NCBI GenBank assembly: GCA_964617875.1
Contig: CAZUAI010000046.1
Span: 1 to 45,465 of the forward strand
DNA length: 45,465 nucleotides
Source of the DNA: CAZMVY01 sp964617875
GTDB taxonomy: Bacteria > Planctomycetota > Phycisphaerae > UBA1845 > PWPN01
Reading direction: 5' to 3'
A model generated the notes under the pieces. That model saw nothing but the letters and a program-made list of their open reading frames with translations, was not told where the DNA came from and did no database searches. How positions within the stretch are numbered: position 1 is the stretch's first letter; every line of letters begins with the position of its first letter. This document shows, piece by piece, positions 17,890 through 25,501 of the stretch. A program made the position numbers and the translations under genes.

Positions 17890-19484
17890 GCCGTCGATGG
17901 TCGTGCCACGATGTGTGCTGCGCGTGCCCGCAGCAGCGCCATTTCTTCGCGTGTGAACACGAGCGGCCTTGCGAACAGGACCAGCACCGCGGTTGCGGCC
18001 GCCGTCGCCGGCCATGGCAGGCACAGCAGCAGGCTCGCCAACATGACCAGCCATGAGCCGCGATCGAGGGGACGGCGTTCGATGCGGAGCAGGACCAGGC
18101 ACACCCCCATCGCCACGGCCATGCCGGCTGCGCCCGCCCACGCGGCCGGAATGAGCTGCTCGCGGAGGTGTCCGGGCCCGGCCGCCGCCGCCAGCGGCCG
18201 GATCAGGATCGCCGCGAATGCGACCGTGCCCGCGACGCCGACCGTCCACACGAGAAACAGCAGCCGCGTCTTCTCGATCAGGTTGAAGTGCAGCGACAGC
18301 AGCGTGAGGTACGAGCCGAGCAGGAACACCAGCAGGAGGAGTTGCACGACGTCGCGCCCGGGGGCGAAGCTCGCCGGGAACAGGAGCACGATCACGGGCT
18401 TGCCCGCCGCCAGGGCCGCCGACAGCGCGAGCAGCAGCAGTCCCGTACACTTGAACGCGACGTGGAACTGGCGGTCGGCGGCCTCGCGTCCCTCGGCCTC
18501 CCACGTGCGCGTGACCATGGTCGCCACGACGGCGGCGATGGCGACCGAGAGGAGCAGCGAGACCTGCGTGAGTGTGCGCATCCCGCCGAAGATCGCGGTC
18601 GCATCGGGCCCGTGGATCTTGTTCAGATACCACGTCGGGTAGTTCTGCAGGACCTGGTACATCACGGCCGCGCCCATCGACCACAGGCTGAAGCCCAGCA
18701 TCCGCCGTGTCAAACGTTCGTGCGGCCCGATCGCCGCCTGTTGCTCGGACCACCCGCGAAGCCGGCGGCGGATCGCCTCCGCGAACACCAGCGAAATCGC
18801 CAGAACCGCCATCGTGTAGCAGATCAGGACGGCGCGGGCCGACTTCGCCCCCAGCAGCGCCGCCGACACCGCCGCCGCCGTGAAGAGCGCGGCCTGTGCC
18901 ATCTCCATGAGGCTCATCGCGAGGAACATCCGCAGGCCCTTGAGCACGCTGAGGAGGAAGAAGTAGACCGCCATCGCCAGGACGGCCGCCGCCACCCAGC
19001 GGGCCAGGGCCACGACCTCCGTGACGTCCGTTGTCTCCGGCGAGGCCGTACGCGGGCCGCCGGACAGCGACCGGAAAAGCCACACGCCGACGGGGTCGGC
19101 CGTCGCCAGCAGGACCGCCGCCACGATCGCGGCGATCACCAGCACCAGGGGCGTCACGGTGCGGAGGTACGCCCGGACGGCGCCGCGGGCCTCAAACATC
19201 GGGACGTAGCGGGCGACGGCATCATGGAGGCTGAGCCCGCCGATCGGCGTGAGGACGTTCACGACGAGCAGGGCAACGAGCATCAGGCCGAAGTCGCTCT
19301 TGGGGATGAGCCAGGCAAGGATGACGCTCCGGACCAGCCCCATCAGGCGGAACGCCGCCGTCGCAGGGAGGTAGATGCCCAATGCCTGCCCGAGCGATTT
19401 GGCGCGGAAGAGCCGCGGGGCGGCGACCGGCGCGGGAGGCGCTGTGTCGCGGATATCATTCATGTCAGAGGGGTCGTCACCCAT
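17886..19484 (-). CDS. Polysaccharide flippase (MOP/Wzx-like membrane protein)
   Basis: A 532-aa integral membrane protein with about 12-14 hydrophobic helices, the layout of the MOP exporter superfamily that flips lipid-linked sugars across the inner membrane. The N-terminal segment (SLGQALGIYLPATAAFRLMG, then a SDFGLML motif) resembles oligosaccharide flippases. ATG 19484 has no Shine-Dalgarno and lies only 3 bases from a palindromic repeat; ATG 19463 is the alternative. The stop codon lies in another repeat copy. The glycosyltransferase and wecB about 3 kb away could supply its pathway, but they are not in the same operon. The substrate is unknown. Confidence 0.85.
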   Translation of the reverse strand: MGDDPSDMNDIRDTAPPAPVAAPRLFRAKSLGQALGIYLPATAAFRLMGLVRSVILAWLIPKSDFGLMLVALLVVNVLTPIGGLSLHDAVARYVPMFEARGAVRAYLRTVTPLVLVIAAIVAAVLLATADPVGVWLFRSLSGGPRTASPETTDVTEVVALARWVAAAVLAMAVYFFLLSVLKGLRMFLAMSLMEMAQAALFTAAAVSAALLGAKSARAVLICYTMAVLAISLVFAEAIRRRLRGWSEQQAAIGPHERLTRRMLGFSLWSMGAAVMYQVLQNYPTWYLNKIHGPDATAIFGGMRTLTQVSLLLSVAIAAVVATMVTRTWEAEGREAADRQFHVAFKCTGLLLLALSAALAAGKPVIVLLFPASFAPGRDVVQLLLLVFLLGSYLTLLSLHFNLIEKTRLLFLVWTVGVAGTVAFAAILIRPLAAAAGPGHLREQLIPAAWAGAAGMAVAMGVCLVLLRIERRPLDRGSWLVMLASLLLCLPWPATAAATAVLVLFARPLVFTREEMALLRARAAHIVARPSTA

Positions 19485-19487
19485 TGT

Positions 19488-19534
19488 GGTGCAGGCTTCC
19501 CGCCTGCCTCAAGTACAGGCAAGATGCCTGCACC
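19488..19534. repeat. Double-hairpin intergenic repeat, copy B
   Basis: A perfect 9-bp outer pair (GGTGCAGGC at 19488-19496 with GCCTGCACC at 19526-19534) can instead fold as two hairpins: GCAGGC-TTCCC-GCCTGC (19491-19507) and CAGGC-AAGAT-GCCTG (19516-19530). It begins 3 bases upstream of the flippase start codon. Confidence 0.8.
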
Positions 19535-19538
19535 GCAA

Positions 19539-19596
19539 CAGGTGGGCGAACCTTCGCCGCCGCGAGTACGCGGCCGCGAAAAACCGCCCACCCTAC
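19539..19596. repeat. 58-bp palindromic repeat R2, copy 2
   Basis: Arms GGTGGGC (19541-19547) and GCCCACC (19586-19592). Aligned without gaps to 17832-17889 it differs at 7 of 58 positions. It abuts double-hairpin copy B, so two repeat families are stacked upstream of the flippase. Confidence 0.75.
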
Positions 19597-19644
19597 CCGT
19601 TCGTCATCATCTCAGAGTCAGTCCTCGGCACTCCGCACTCAGTC

Positions 19645-20466
19645 CTATGGCACGACTACGGCATCCGGCGCGGCCTCGCGGACTCGCTCCAGGTCGGCGG
19701 TCGCCTGGTCGTAGGTGGCGTAACGGCCGGTCAGGACACGCCAGGCCGGATGGCCGTCGAGGTCGCCGTACTCGACACTTCCCGCGAGGCCCCTGGTGCC
19801 CAGTTCCTGCGCGGCCTTGTTGGCCTCGTCCACCCGATCAAACGCGCCGCACTGGATCGTGAAGAACCCGTGGCGCCACGAGAACCGGCGCCTCGCGGCC
19901 GGGGCGTGACGGCTCGTTGCGAACTCGTGCAGCAGCCGCGAGAAGACCCGCCGTGCCTCGCTCCAGCGGCCGACCCTCTGCAGGCACACGCCGTAGCGGT
20001 ACAGGGCCTCGTCCGTCGGCGGCCTCGCCGGCAACAGCGGTACGGCATTGGTGTAGTACTCGATCGCCAGGTTCGCATAGCCGTCTTCGGCGGCCAGATT
20101 GCCCAGCATGGCACGGCAGAGGGCTCCCGCGTCCTGCCGCTTTCCCGCCGCCGCGACGCCGGCGGTGAAATCGGCCTTCGCCCGCTCGCGCTGCCCCAAT
20201 TCGATCCGGCAGAGGCCCCGCAAGTAGTACGCGTCGGCCGCCGTCGAGGACCAGGCGTATTCATTCAGAAAGCCCGTGGCCAACTGCTCCGCGGCGGCAT
20301 ACGCGGCCCGATCGTAGTTCTCCCTGGCCTGCGCCAATCGCTGCTGTGCCGCCGGCGGAACGGCGCCGCAACCGGCCAGCAGCCCCGCCGTCATGACGGC
20401 GAAGGGAACCTTGCGAACGCCCCGCAAGACCCCAGGACCGACGCTGCGAATACGATAGTCGTGCAC
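19645..20466 (-). CDS. Lipoprotein with TPR-like repeats and a C-terminal SPOR domain
   Basis: A 273-aa predicted envelope lipoprotein. The frame begins with GTG 20466; an internal TTG (20427) would also leave a full lipoprotein signal. The lipobox LLAGC puts the lipidated Cys at C33. The middle (about 45-190) is a series of Ala-rich helical pairs resembling tetratricopeptide repeats, with YYLRGLCRIELGQ a typical unit. The last 70 or so residues (FTIQCGAFDRVDEANKAAQ to VLTGRYATYDQATADLE) form a SPOR domain, which in studied proteins binds denuded peptidoglycan glycan strands at division septa. A role in cell-wall or division-site assembly is therefore likely. The stop lies about 50 bases from repeat R2 copy 2. 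Confidence 0.87.
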   Translation of the reverse strand: MHDYRIRSVGPGVLRGVRKVPFAVMTAGLLAGCGAVPPAAQQRLAQARENYDRAAYAAAEQLATGFLNEYAWSSTAADAYYLRGLCRIELGQRERAKADFTAGVAAAGKRQDAGALCRAMLGNLAAEDGYANLAIEYYTNAVPLLPARPPTDEALYRYGVCLQRVGRWSEARRVFSRLLHEFATSRHAPAARRRFSWRHGFFTIQCGAFDRVDEANKAAQELGTRGLAGSVEYGDLDGHPAWRVLTGRYATYDQATADLERVREAAPDAVVVP

Positions 20467-20565
20467 GATAATCCGGGATTATATGGCGGGGACGATTGTG
20501 TCGATACTAGGATTGTCCGGGAACGCCCCGGCCGCCGTCCGGTAAGAGCGTATCCCGGTAGATCT

Positions 20566-20615
20566 GTGGCACGGGCCTCCAGCCCGTGACTTCACGGGCA
20601 CGATGCCCGTGCCAC
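20566..20615. repeat. Double-hairpin intergenic repeat, copy C
   Basis: An 11-bp perfect outer pair (GTGGCACGGGC at 20566-20576 with GCCCGTGCCAC at 20605-20615) or two 6-bp hairpins with 5-nt loops: ACGGGC-CTCCA-GCCCGT and ACGGGC-ACGAT-GCCCGT. It lies between the divergent SPOR lipoprotein and acyl-CoA ligase genes. Confidence 0.82.
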
Positions 20616-20703
20616 GACCTGCCGGAAGCGGCTCTAAGACGCCCGTGTTGCGTCGGCGGCACGGCCACAGGGGGTTGCCGGCGTTTCCCGGGCGGACCGC
20701 GCA

Positions 20704-22197
20704 ATGCTGCTGACGACGTTTCTCGAGGCCGCGAGCCGACACGCGAAGAAGACGGCGATCCGCGACATCCAGCGCGAATTGACGTACCGCCAGCTTGTCA
20801 CGCTGGCGGCGGCGATGAAGCGGCTCATCGACGCCGAGACCCGACGGTCGAACGTCGGGGTGCTTCTGCCGTCGACCAGCGCCTTCGTGGCCAGCCTCTA
20901 CGGCGGGCTGTGGGCGGGCAAGACGGTCGTCCCGCTCAATTTCCTGCTCAACCCCGGCGAACTGACGGCGGTGGTGGAGGACTCCGGCATCGACCTGATT
21001 CTTACGTGCAACCACTTCCGGCCGCTCGTGTCGCAACTGCCCGCGCGGGCGATCTGTCTCGAGCAGGCCGGTCTGATGCGGCGATACCTGTTTTCGCGGA
21101 TCCTGCCGCTCCCGCGCATCCCGAAGACCGAACCGGACGACATTGCGGTCATCCTGTACACATCGGGCACGACCGGCGTGCCGCGCGGCGTGTGCCTCTC
21201 GCACCGAAACCTTCATTCGAACGCGACCGCGTGCATTCAGCACACGCGGATGACGGCCGACCACCGCTTTCTCGGCGTGCTGCCGTTGTTCCACGCCTTC
21301 GGGCTGACGGCGACGCTCGTGGCCCCGACATTCCTCGGCGCGACCACGCACTACCACGCCCGCTTCCAGCCGGCGGAAGTCGTCCGGGTACTCGCGCACG
21401 ACGGCATTTCGATCTTCATCGCGATTCCGAGCATGTACGCCGCCCTGGCGAAGGCGAAGACCACCTCGTCCGACGTCTTCCGGCACCTCGTGCTTCCGAT
21501 CAGCGGCGGCGAGCCGCTCCCGCGCGTCGTGTTCGACGATTACCGCAACCGCCTGGGCCTGACGATCCTCGAGGGTTACGGGCTGACCGAGACGGCGCCG
21601 GTCGTGTCGATCAACCTCCCGTGGGCCTGGCGCGCGGGCACCGTCGGAACACCGCTGCCCGGCGTCGAGGTGACCGCCATCAACGACGACGGCGAAACCG
21701 CCGCGCCCGGCGAGGCCGGCGAACTGTGCATCCGCGGCCCGAACATCATGCGCGGCTACTACAACAAGCCGTCCGACACCGCCGCCGTGATCGACGGCGA
21801 CGGCCGGCTGCTGACCGGCGACCTCGGCACCATCGACGCCGACGGCTTCATCCGCATCACCGGCCGCAAGAAGGACCTGATCATCGTCGGCGGCGAGAAC
21901 GTCTACCCGCAGGAGATCGAGGCGGTTCTGGAGCAGCACCCCGCCGTCGCCGAGTCGTCCGTGATCGGCGTTCACGACCGCAGCCGCGGTGAGGTCGTCG
22001 TGGGCTTCGTCACGCTGAAGGAGGGGATGAAGGCCGCGCCGATCGAACTTCGCGAGTACTGCCGGCACCACCTCGCCGGTTACAAGGTCCCGCGTCAGAT
22101 CCTGGTCGAGCGGGACCTGCCGCGCGGGCCGACGGGGAAGGTTCTCAAGCGCATTCTGCGGGAACGCCTTGCCGGCGAGCTGGTTGGCGCTGGCTGA
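20704..22197 (+). CDS. AMP-dependent acyl-CoA synthetase (FadD-like)
   Basis: A 497-aa ANL-superfamily ligase that activates a carboxylic acid, probably a fatty acid, first to acyl-AMP and then to the CoA thioester. Motifs: YTSGTTGVPRG (from Y152), PLFHAFG, GYGLTETAPVVS, the TGDLGTIDADGFI stretch, GRKKDLIIVGGENVYP and the catalytic-Lys region PTGKVLKR near the C-terminus. All core motifs are present and the length is normal for medium/long-chain acyl-CoA ligases. It has no signal peptide or membrane helix. It is more FadD-like than the two PaaK ligases upstream. It is divergent from the SPOR lipoprotein and probably monocistronic. The Shine-Dalgarno is weak. Confidence 0.9.
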   Translation: MLLTTFLEAASRHAKKTAIRDIQRELTYRQLVTLAAAMKRLIDAETRRSNVGVLLPSTSAFVASLYGGLWAGKTVVPLNFLLNPGELTAVVEDSGIDLILTCNHFRPLVSQLPARAICLEQAGLMRRYLFSRILPLPRIPKTEPDDIAVILYTSGTTGVPRGVCLSHRNLHSNATACIQHTRMTADHRFLGVLPLFHAFGLTATLVAPTFLGATTHYHARFQPAEVVRVLAHDGISIFIAIPSMYAALAKAKTTSSDVFRHLVLPISGGEPLPRVVFDDYRNRLGLTILEGYGLTETAPVVSINLPWAWRAGTVGTPLPGVEVTAINDDGETAAPGEAGELCIRGPNIMRGYYNKPSDTAAVIDGDGRLLTGDLGTIDADGFIRITGRKKDLIIVGGENVYPQEIEAVLEQHPAVAESSVIGVHDRSRGEVVVGFVTLKEGMKAAPIELREYCRHHLAGYKVPRQILVERDLPRGPTGKVLKRILRERLAGELVGAG

Positions 22198-22227
22198 GTT
22201 CGTCGTTTCCTTCGCTGTGGCATGAAG

Positions 22228-22245
22228 TTGCGCGTTATCGCGCAA
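22228..22245. repeat. Perfect 7-bp hairpin after the acyl-CoA ligase
   Basis: TTGCGCG-TTAT-CGCGCAA, followed by a run of A rather than T on the plus strand. It is not a standard terminator for the ligase; it may still stall or protect the 3' end, or be an operator for the next gene. Confidence 0.4.
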
Positions 22246-22391
22246 AAAACGCCGGTTTTGCGTATGTGCAACTAAAGATTTCGTGATGACCTGGCCGATT
22301 TAAAGAACAGGGTGGGGATTTTACCCCAGTCGCCCCATTGGTGCTTTCCGAGGGTAAGGAGTCTGTGCCGGCAATGCGCCCCTGCATTCGC

Positions 22392-22421
22392 TTGCGGGTT
22401 CGCAGGCTCGTCTCGTATGAT
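22392..22421 (+). promoter_or_regulatory. Candidate sigma70-type promoter for the glycosyltransferase-wecB pair
   Basis: TTGCGG (22392-22397) and TATGAT (22416-22421) are separated by 18 bases, in a locally A/T-richer intergenic region and about 75 bases before the glycosyltransferase start. A small hairpin TGGGG-ATTTTA-CCCCA lies upstream (22313-22328). Assignment is by consensus resemblance only. Confidence 0.4.
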
Positions 22422-22496
22422 GCCCCCCCGGTGCGCGAGTCTTCTGCACACGGTTCTGTGGATCTGGTCGGGCGTTGAAGGGGCCGTACGGACGTT

Positions 22497-23201
22497 ATGA
22501 AAAAGCTGTCTGTCGTGATGCCGGTGTTCAACGAGCGCTCGACGCTCGAGCAGATCGTACGGCGGGTGCTGGAGGTGGAAGTGCCGTTGGAGAAGGAGCT
22601 GATCCTGATCGACGACGGCTCATCCGACGGGACGCGGGAGCTGTACCCGTCGATCTGCGAGCAATTCAAGCCGGCGGACATCCGCGTGATTCAGCACGAG
22701 CGAAATCGGGGAAAGGGGGCGGCGTTGCGAACGGGTTTCGCGGCGGCCACGGGCGACATCGTGCTGATCCAGGACGCGGACCTGGAATATGACCCGCGGG
22801 ACTATCCGCGTCTGCTCGCGCCGATCCTCGAGGGCAAGGCGGACGTCGTATACGGGTCGCGGTTCGTCGGCGGCGAGGCGCATCGGGTGCTGCTGTTCTG
22901 GCACATGGTCGGCAACCGCATCCTGACCTGCCTGAGCAACGCCTTCACGAACCTGAACCTGACGGACATGGAGACGTGCTACAAGGTCTTCCGGGCGGAG
23001 GTGCTGCGGAGCATGACGCTGCGGAGCGACCGGTTCACGATCGAGCCGGAACTGACGGCGAAGGTCGCGAAGGGCCGGTGGCGCGTCTACGAGGTGGGGA
23101 TCAGTTACGCCGGACGCGACTACGCGGAGGGCAAGAAGATCACGTGGCGCGACGGCCTCGCCGCGATCTGGGCGATTGCGCGGTATCGCTTCTTCGGGTG
23201 A
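22497..23201 (+). CDS. Family 2 glycosyltransferase, dolichol-phosphate mannosyltransferase-like
   Basis: A 234-aa GT-A fold enzyme that should transfer a hexose from a nucleotide sugar to a lipid-phosphate carrier. Motifs: VVMPVFNE (6-13), LIDDGSSDG (37-45, first nucleotide-binding Asp pair D39/D40), RNRGKGAALRTG (69-80) and QDADLEYDP (92-100) with the metal-binding DAD. There is no C-terminal membrane helix, so it resembles the soluble, single-domain DPM1-like subgroup. It is followed after 12 bases by wecB, so both are probably one operon for surface-polysaccharide or glycan assembly. The ribosome binding site is poor (ggacgtt before ATG). Confidence 0.9.
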   Translation: MKKLSVVMPVFNERSTLEQIVRRVLEVEVPLEKELILIDDGSSDGTRELYPSICEQFKPADIRVIQHERNRGKGAALRTGFAAATGDIVLIQDADLEYDPRDYPRLLAPILEGKADVVYGSRFVGGEAHRVLLFWHMVGNRILTCLSNAFTNLNLTDMETCYKVFRAEVLRSMTLRSDRFTIEPELTAKVAKGRWRVYEVGISYAGRDYAEGKKITWRDGLAAIWAIARYRFFG

Positions 23202-23213
23202 GACGACCGGACC

Positions 23214-24314
23214 ATGAGACTCATCAACGTCTGCGGCGCCCGGCCGAACTTCATGAAGATCGCGCCGCTGATGCGGGCGTACAGGGCGTTTCCGTCGATC
23301 GAGCCGCTGCTTGTCCACACCGGCCAGCACTACGATGAGAAGATGAGCCGCCTGTTCTTCGAGGAGCTGGCGATCCCCCGGCCGGACATCAACCTGGAGG
23401 TGGGCAGCGGATCGCATGCCCAGCAGACGGCCGCGATCATGCAGCGTTTCGAGCCCGTGGTGCTGGAGCAGAAGCCGGCGGCGGTGCTGGTGGTCGGCGA
23501 CGTGAACTCGACGATCGCGTGCGCGCTGGTGGCGAAGAAGCTGGAGGTGGCCGTATTCCACGTCGAGGCGGGCCTCCGCAGCTTCGACCGGCGGATGCCG
23601 GAGGAGATCAACCGCGTCCTCACCGACGCGATCGGCGACCTGCTCTTCGTCAGCGAGCCCAGCGGACTCGCGAACCTGGCGAAGGAGGGGGTCGATGCGT
23701 CGAGGGTTCATTTCGTCGGCAACACGATGATTGACACGCTCCAGGCGAACCGGCGGCGGGCCGATTCGTCGCCGATCCTGCAGGCGCTGGGCGTCGAGCC
23801 GGGGGGCTACGTCGTGATGACGCTGCACCGGCCCGGCAACGTGGACGACCCGCAGACGCTGGCGGCGATCACGGGCGTCATCGAGGAGGTCCAGCGCGAC
23901 CTGCCGGTGGTGTTCCCCGTGCATCCGCGGACGCGTAAGAATATCGAGGCGATGGGGCTGGGCGACCGCTACGCTGCGATGGGCGGCCTCAAGCGAATCG
24001 ACCCGCTGGGCTACCTCGACTTTCTGAAGCTGACGGCGGAAGCGGCCGTGGTGATGACCGATTCCGGCGGCATCCAGGAAGAGACGACGATTCTGGGCGT
24101 GCCCTGCCTGACGCTGCGCGACAACACGGAACGGCCGGTCACGCTCACGCAGGGGACGAACCAGCTCGTGGGGATGGACCCCGCCCGGATCCTCGGTGCG
24201 TACCGCGCCGTACGGACAGGGCCCCGGCGCCCGGCAACCGTGCCGGAAAAGTGGGACGGCCACGCCGCGGAACGGATCGCGCAAGTCATCGCGGACTGGG
24301 CCGCGCAACGCTGA
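23214..24314 (+). CDS. wecB: UDP-N-acetylglucosamine 2-epimerase (non-hydrolysing)
   Basis: Interconverts UDP-GlcNAc and UDP-ManNAc, supplying ManNAc for capsule, O-antigen or enterobacterial-type antigens. The 366-aa length is typical. Residues equivalent to the catalytic set of the E. coli enzyme are present: D96 in GDVNST, E118 in HVEAGLRS and E131 in RMPEEINR. The substrate-binding segments HTGQHYDEKMS, VTLHRPGN-like MTLHRPGNVD and TDSGGIQEE are intact. It is cytoplasmic and in one operon with the upstream glycosyltransferase. No UDP-ManNAc dehydrogenase lies in the window, so the fate of the product is not shown. Confidence 0.94.
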   Translation: MRLINVCGARPNFMKIAPLMRAYRAFPSIEPLLVHTGQHYDEKMSRLFFEELAIPRPDINLEVGSGSHAQQTAAIMQRFEPVVLEQKPAAVLVVGDVNSTIACALVAKKLEVAVFHVEAGLRSFDRRMPEEINRVLTDAIGDLLFVSEPSGLANLAKEGVDASRVHFVGNTMIDTLQANRRRADSSPILQALGVEPGGYVVMTLHRPGNVDDPQTLAAITGVIEEVQRDLPVVFPVHPRTRKNIEAMGLGDRYAAMGGLKRIDPLGYLDFLKLTAEAAVVMTDSGGIQEETTILGVPCLTLRDNTERPVTLTQGTNQLVGMDPARILGAYRAVRTGPRRPATVPEKWDGHAAERIAQVIADWAAQR

Positions 24315-24434
24315 GCCGGGCCGCGGCGTCTTCACGAATGACGAACAGGAAGGGTAAGCGGTTCTTCGAAATCGCGGACTCGCCGATGCGGAGGGTTGCC
24401 CTGTCTGCCGGTTCTTCGCCTGTGCGGCGCTTCT

Positions 24435-25265
24435 TCAATCCCGTTCGCCGCCCGAGTCGTCTTCCTCCGGCGGCGCGGCGCCATCGACGCGGATGCGCTC
24501 GATGTGCTCCGCCCGCCCGGTGGCGTGGTTCACGCGGACCAGGACGCCGCACATCCGCGGGTCCTTCGTCGCCACGTCGAACGGCGTGGGCACCGACGTC
24601 GTCATCGCCCGCAGCACGCGGTCCTTTCGCCGTCCGAGCACGGAGTCGTACGGACCCGTCATGCCCAGATCGGTGATGTATGCCGTGCCGTTCGGGAGGA
24701 TGCACTCGTCGGCCGTCGGCACGTGCGTGTGCGTGCCGAACACGACACTCACGCGGCCGTCGAGGTGCCAGCCCAGCGCGATCTTCTCGCTCGTCGCCTC
24801 GCCGTGGATCTCGACCGCGATCACCTTCACGTCGGACGGCAGCCTGGCCAGCACCGCGTCCACGGTGCGGAACGGGCAGTCCACCGGCGTCCGCATGTAC
24901 AGCCGGCCGAGCAGGCTGATGACCGCCACGCGCAGCCCCCGGCCGGTCGTGTAGACGAGGTGGTCCCGCCCGGGCGCGACCGGCGGCAGGTTCGCCGGCC
25001 GGATCATGCGGTCGGTCTGGGAAAGCAACGGGATCAGGTCCTGCCGCCGGTACACGTGGTCGCCCATGGTGATGACGTCCACGCCGTATCGCAGGAACTT
25101 CTCATAGAGCTGCGGAGTCAGGCCGGAGCCGCCCGCCGCGTTCTCCGCATTGCAGATCACACAGTCGATCGCCCGGTCCCTGGTGAAGTCGGGGAGCGTT
25201 TGCGACACGACGTACCGGCCGGGGCGGCCGACGACGTCACCGATGCACAGGAGGTTCAATGCCAT
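24435..25265 (-). CDS. YmdB-family metallophosphoesterase
   Basis: A 276-aa di-metal phosphoesterase; Bacillus YmdB hydrolyses 2',3'-cyclic nucleotides and influences development. Ligand positions: D10 in CIGDVVG, E41-N42 in NAENAAGG, H154 in IHGEATSEK, and H179 and H181 in GTHTHVPTAD. The one change is D69-H70 in MGDHVYRR where YmdB proteins normally have Asn-His, so one metal ligand is altered; activity may be kept, since Asp can also bind metal. The C-terminus is extended and acidic. The start lies 9 bases after the Cys-rich miniprotein stop. It is the last gene of the envelope/FtsH run and converges with wecB. Confidence 0.9.
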   Translation of the reverse strand: MALNLLCIGDVVGRPGRYVVSQTLPDFTRDRAIDCVICNAENAAGGSGLTPQLYEKFLRYGVDVITMGDHVYRRQDLIPLLSQTDRMIRPANLPPVAPGRDHLVYTTGRGLRVAVISLLGRLYMRTPVDCPFRTVDAVLARLPSDVKVIAVEIHGEATSEKIALGWHLDGRVSVVFGTHTHVPTADECILPNGTAYITDLGMTGPYDSVLGRRKDRVLRAMTTSVPTPFDVATKDPRMCGVLVRVNHATGRAEHIERIRVDGAAPPEEDDSGGERD

Positions 25266-25274
25266 GCGGCCGTC

Positions 25275-25469
25275 CTACAGCCCCCAGGCGCGTGCGAATG
25301 CCTTGAAGCTGCGGTCGTACGTCTTCTCGGCCTCCGGGGGAAAGCAGCAACCGGGCAACTGTTTGCGCGACAGATGGTACTGGATGCACTCGCAGCACAC
25401 GCCGCGCCGGTCGCAGGACGTATACGTGCACGTGCAACTCTCGAGGTTCGTCTTTTTCTTGCACTCCAT
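25275..25469 (-). CDS. DUF6485-type Cys-rich miniprotein
   Basis: A 64-aa protein of unknown function. ATG 25469 is supported by AGGAG about 9 bases upstream. It has nine cysteines (C3, C12, C14, C19, C25, C26, C28, C41, C42) in CTCTYTSCDRRGVCCEC and LPGCCFPPEAEKTYDRS, the signature I recall for DUF6485. The spacing suggests a bound zinc or iron-sulfur centre. It has no signal peptide. The frame runs open far upstream across the ftsH 3' end, but that extension is out of frame with ftsH and composed of arginine-rich shadow sequence, so I reject it. It lies between ftsH (32 bases) and the YmdB gene (9 bases), all on one strand, and is probably co-transcribed. No function is known to me. Confidence 0.82.
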   Translation of the reverse strand: MECKKKTNLESCTCTYTSCDRRGVCCECIQYHLSRKQLPGCCFPPEAEKTYDRSFKAFARAWGL

Positions 25470-25501
25470 CCTATCGTCTCCTGGGGCCGGGCGCATCGCG
25501 A

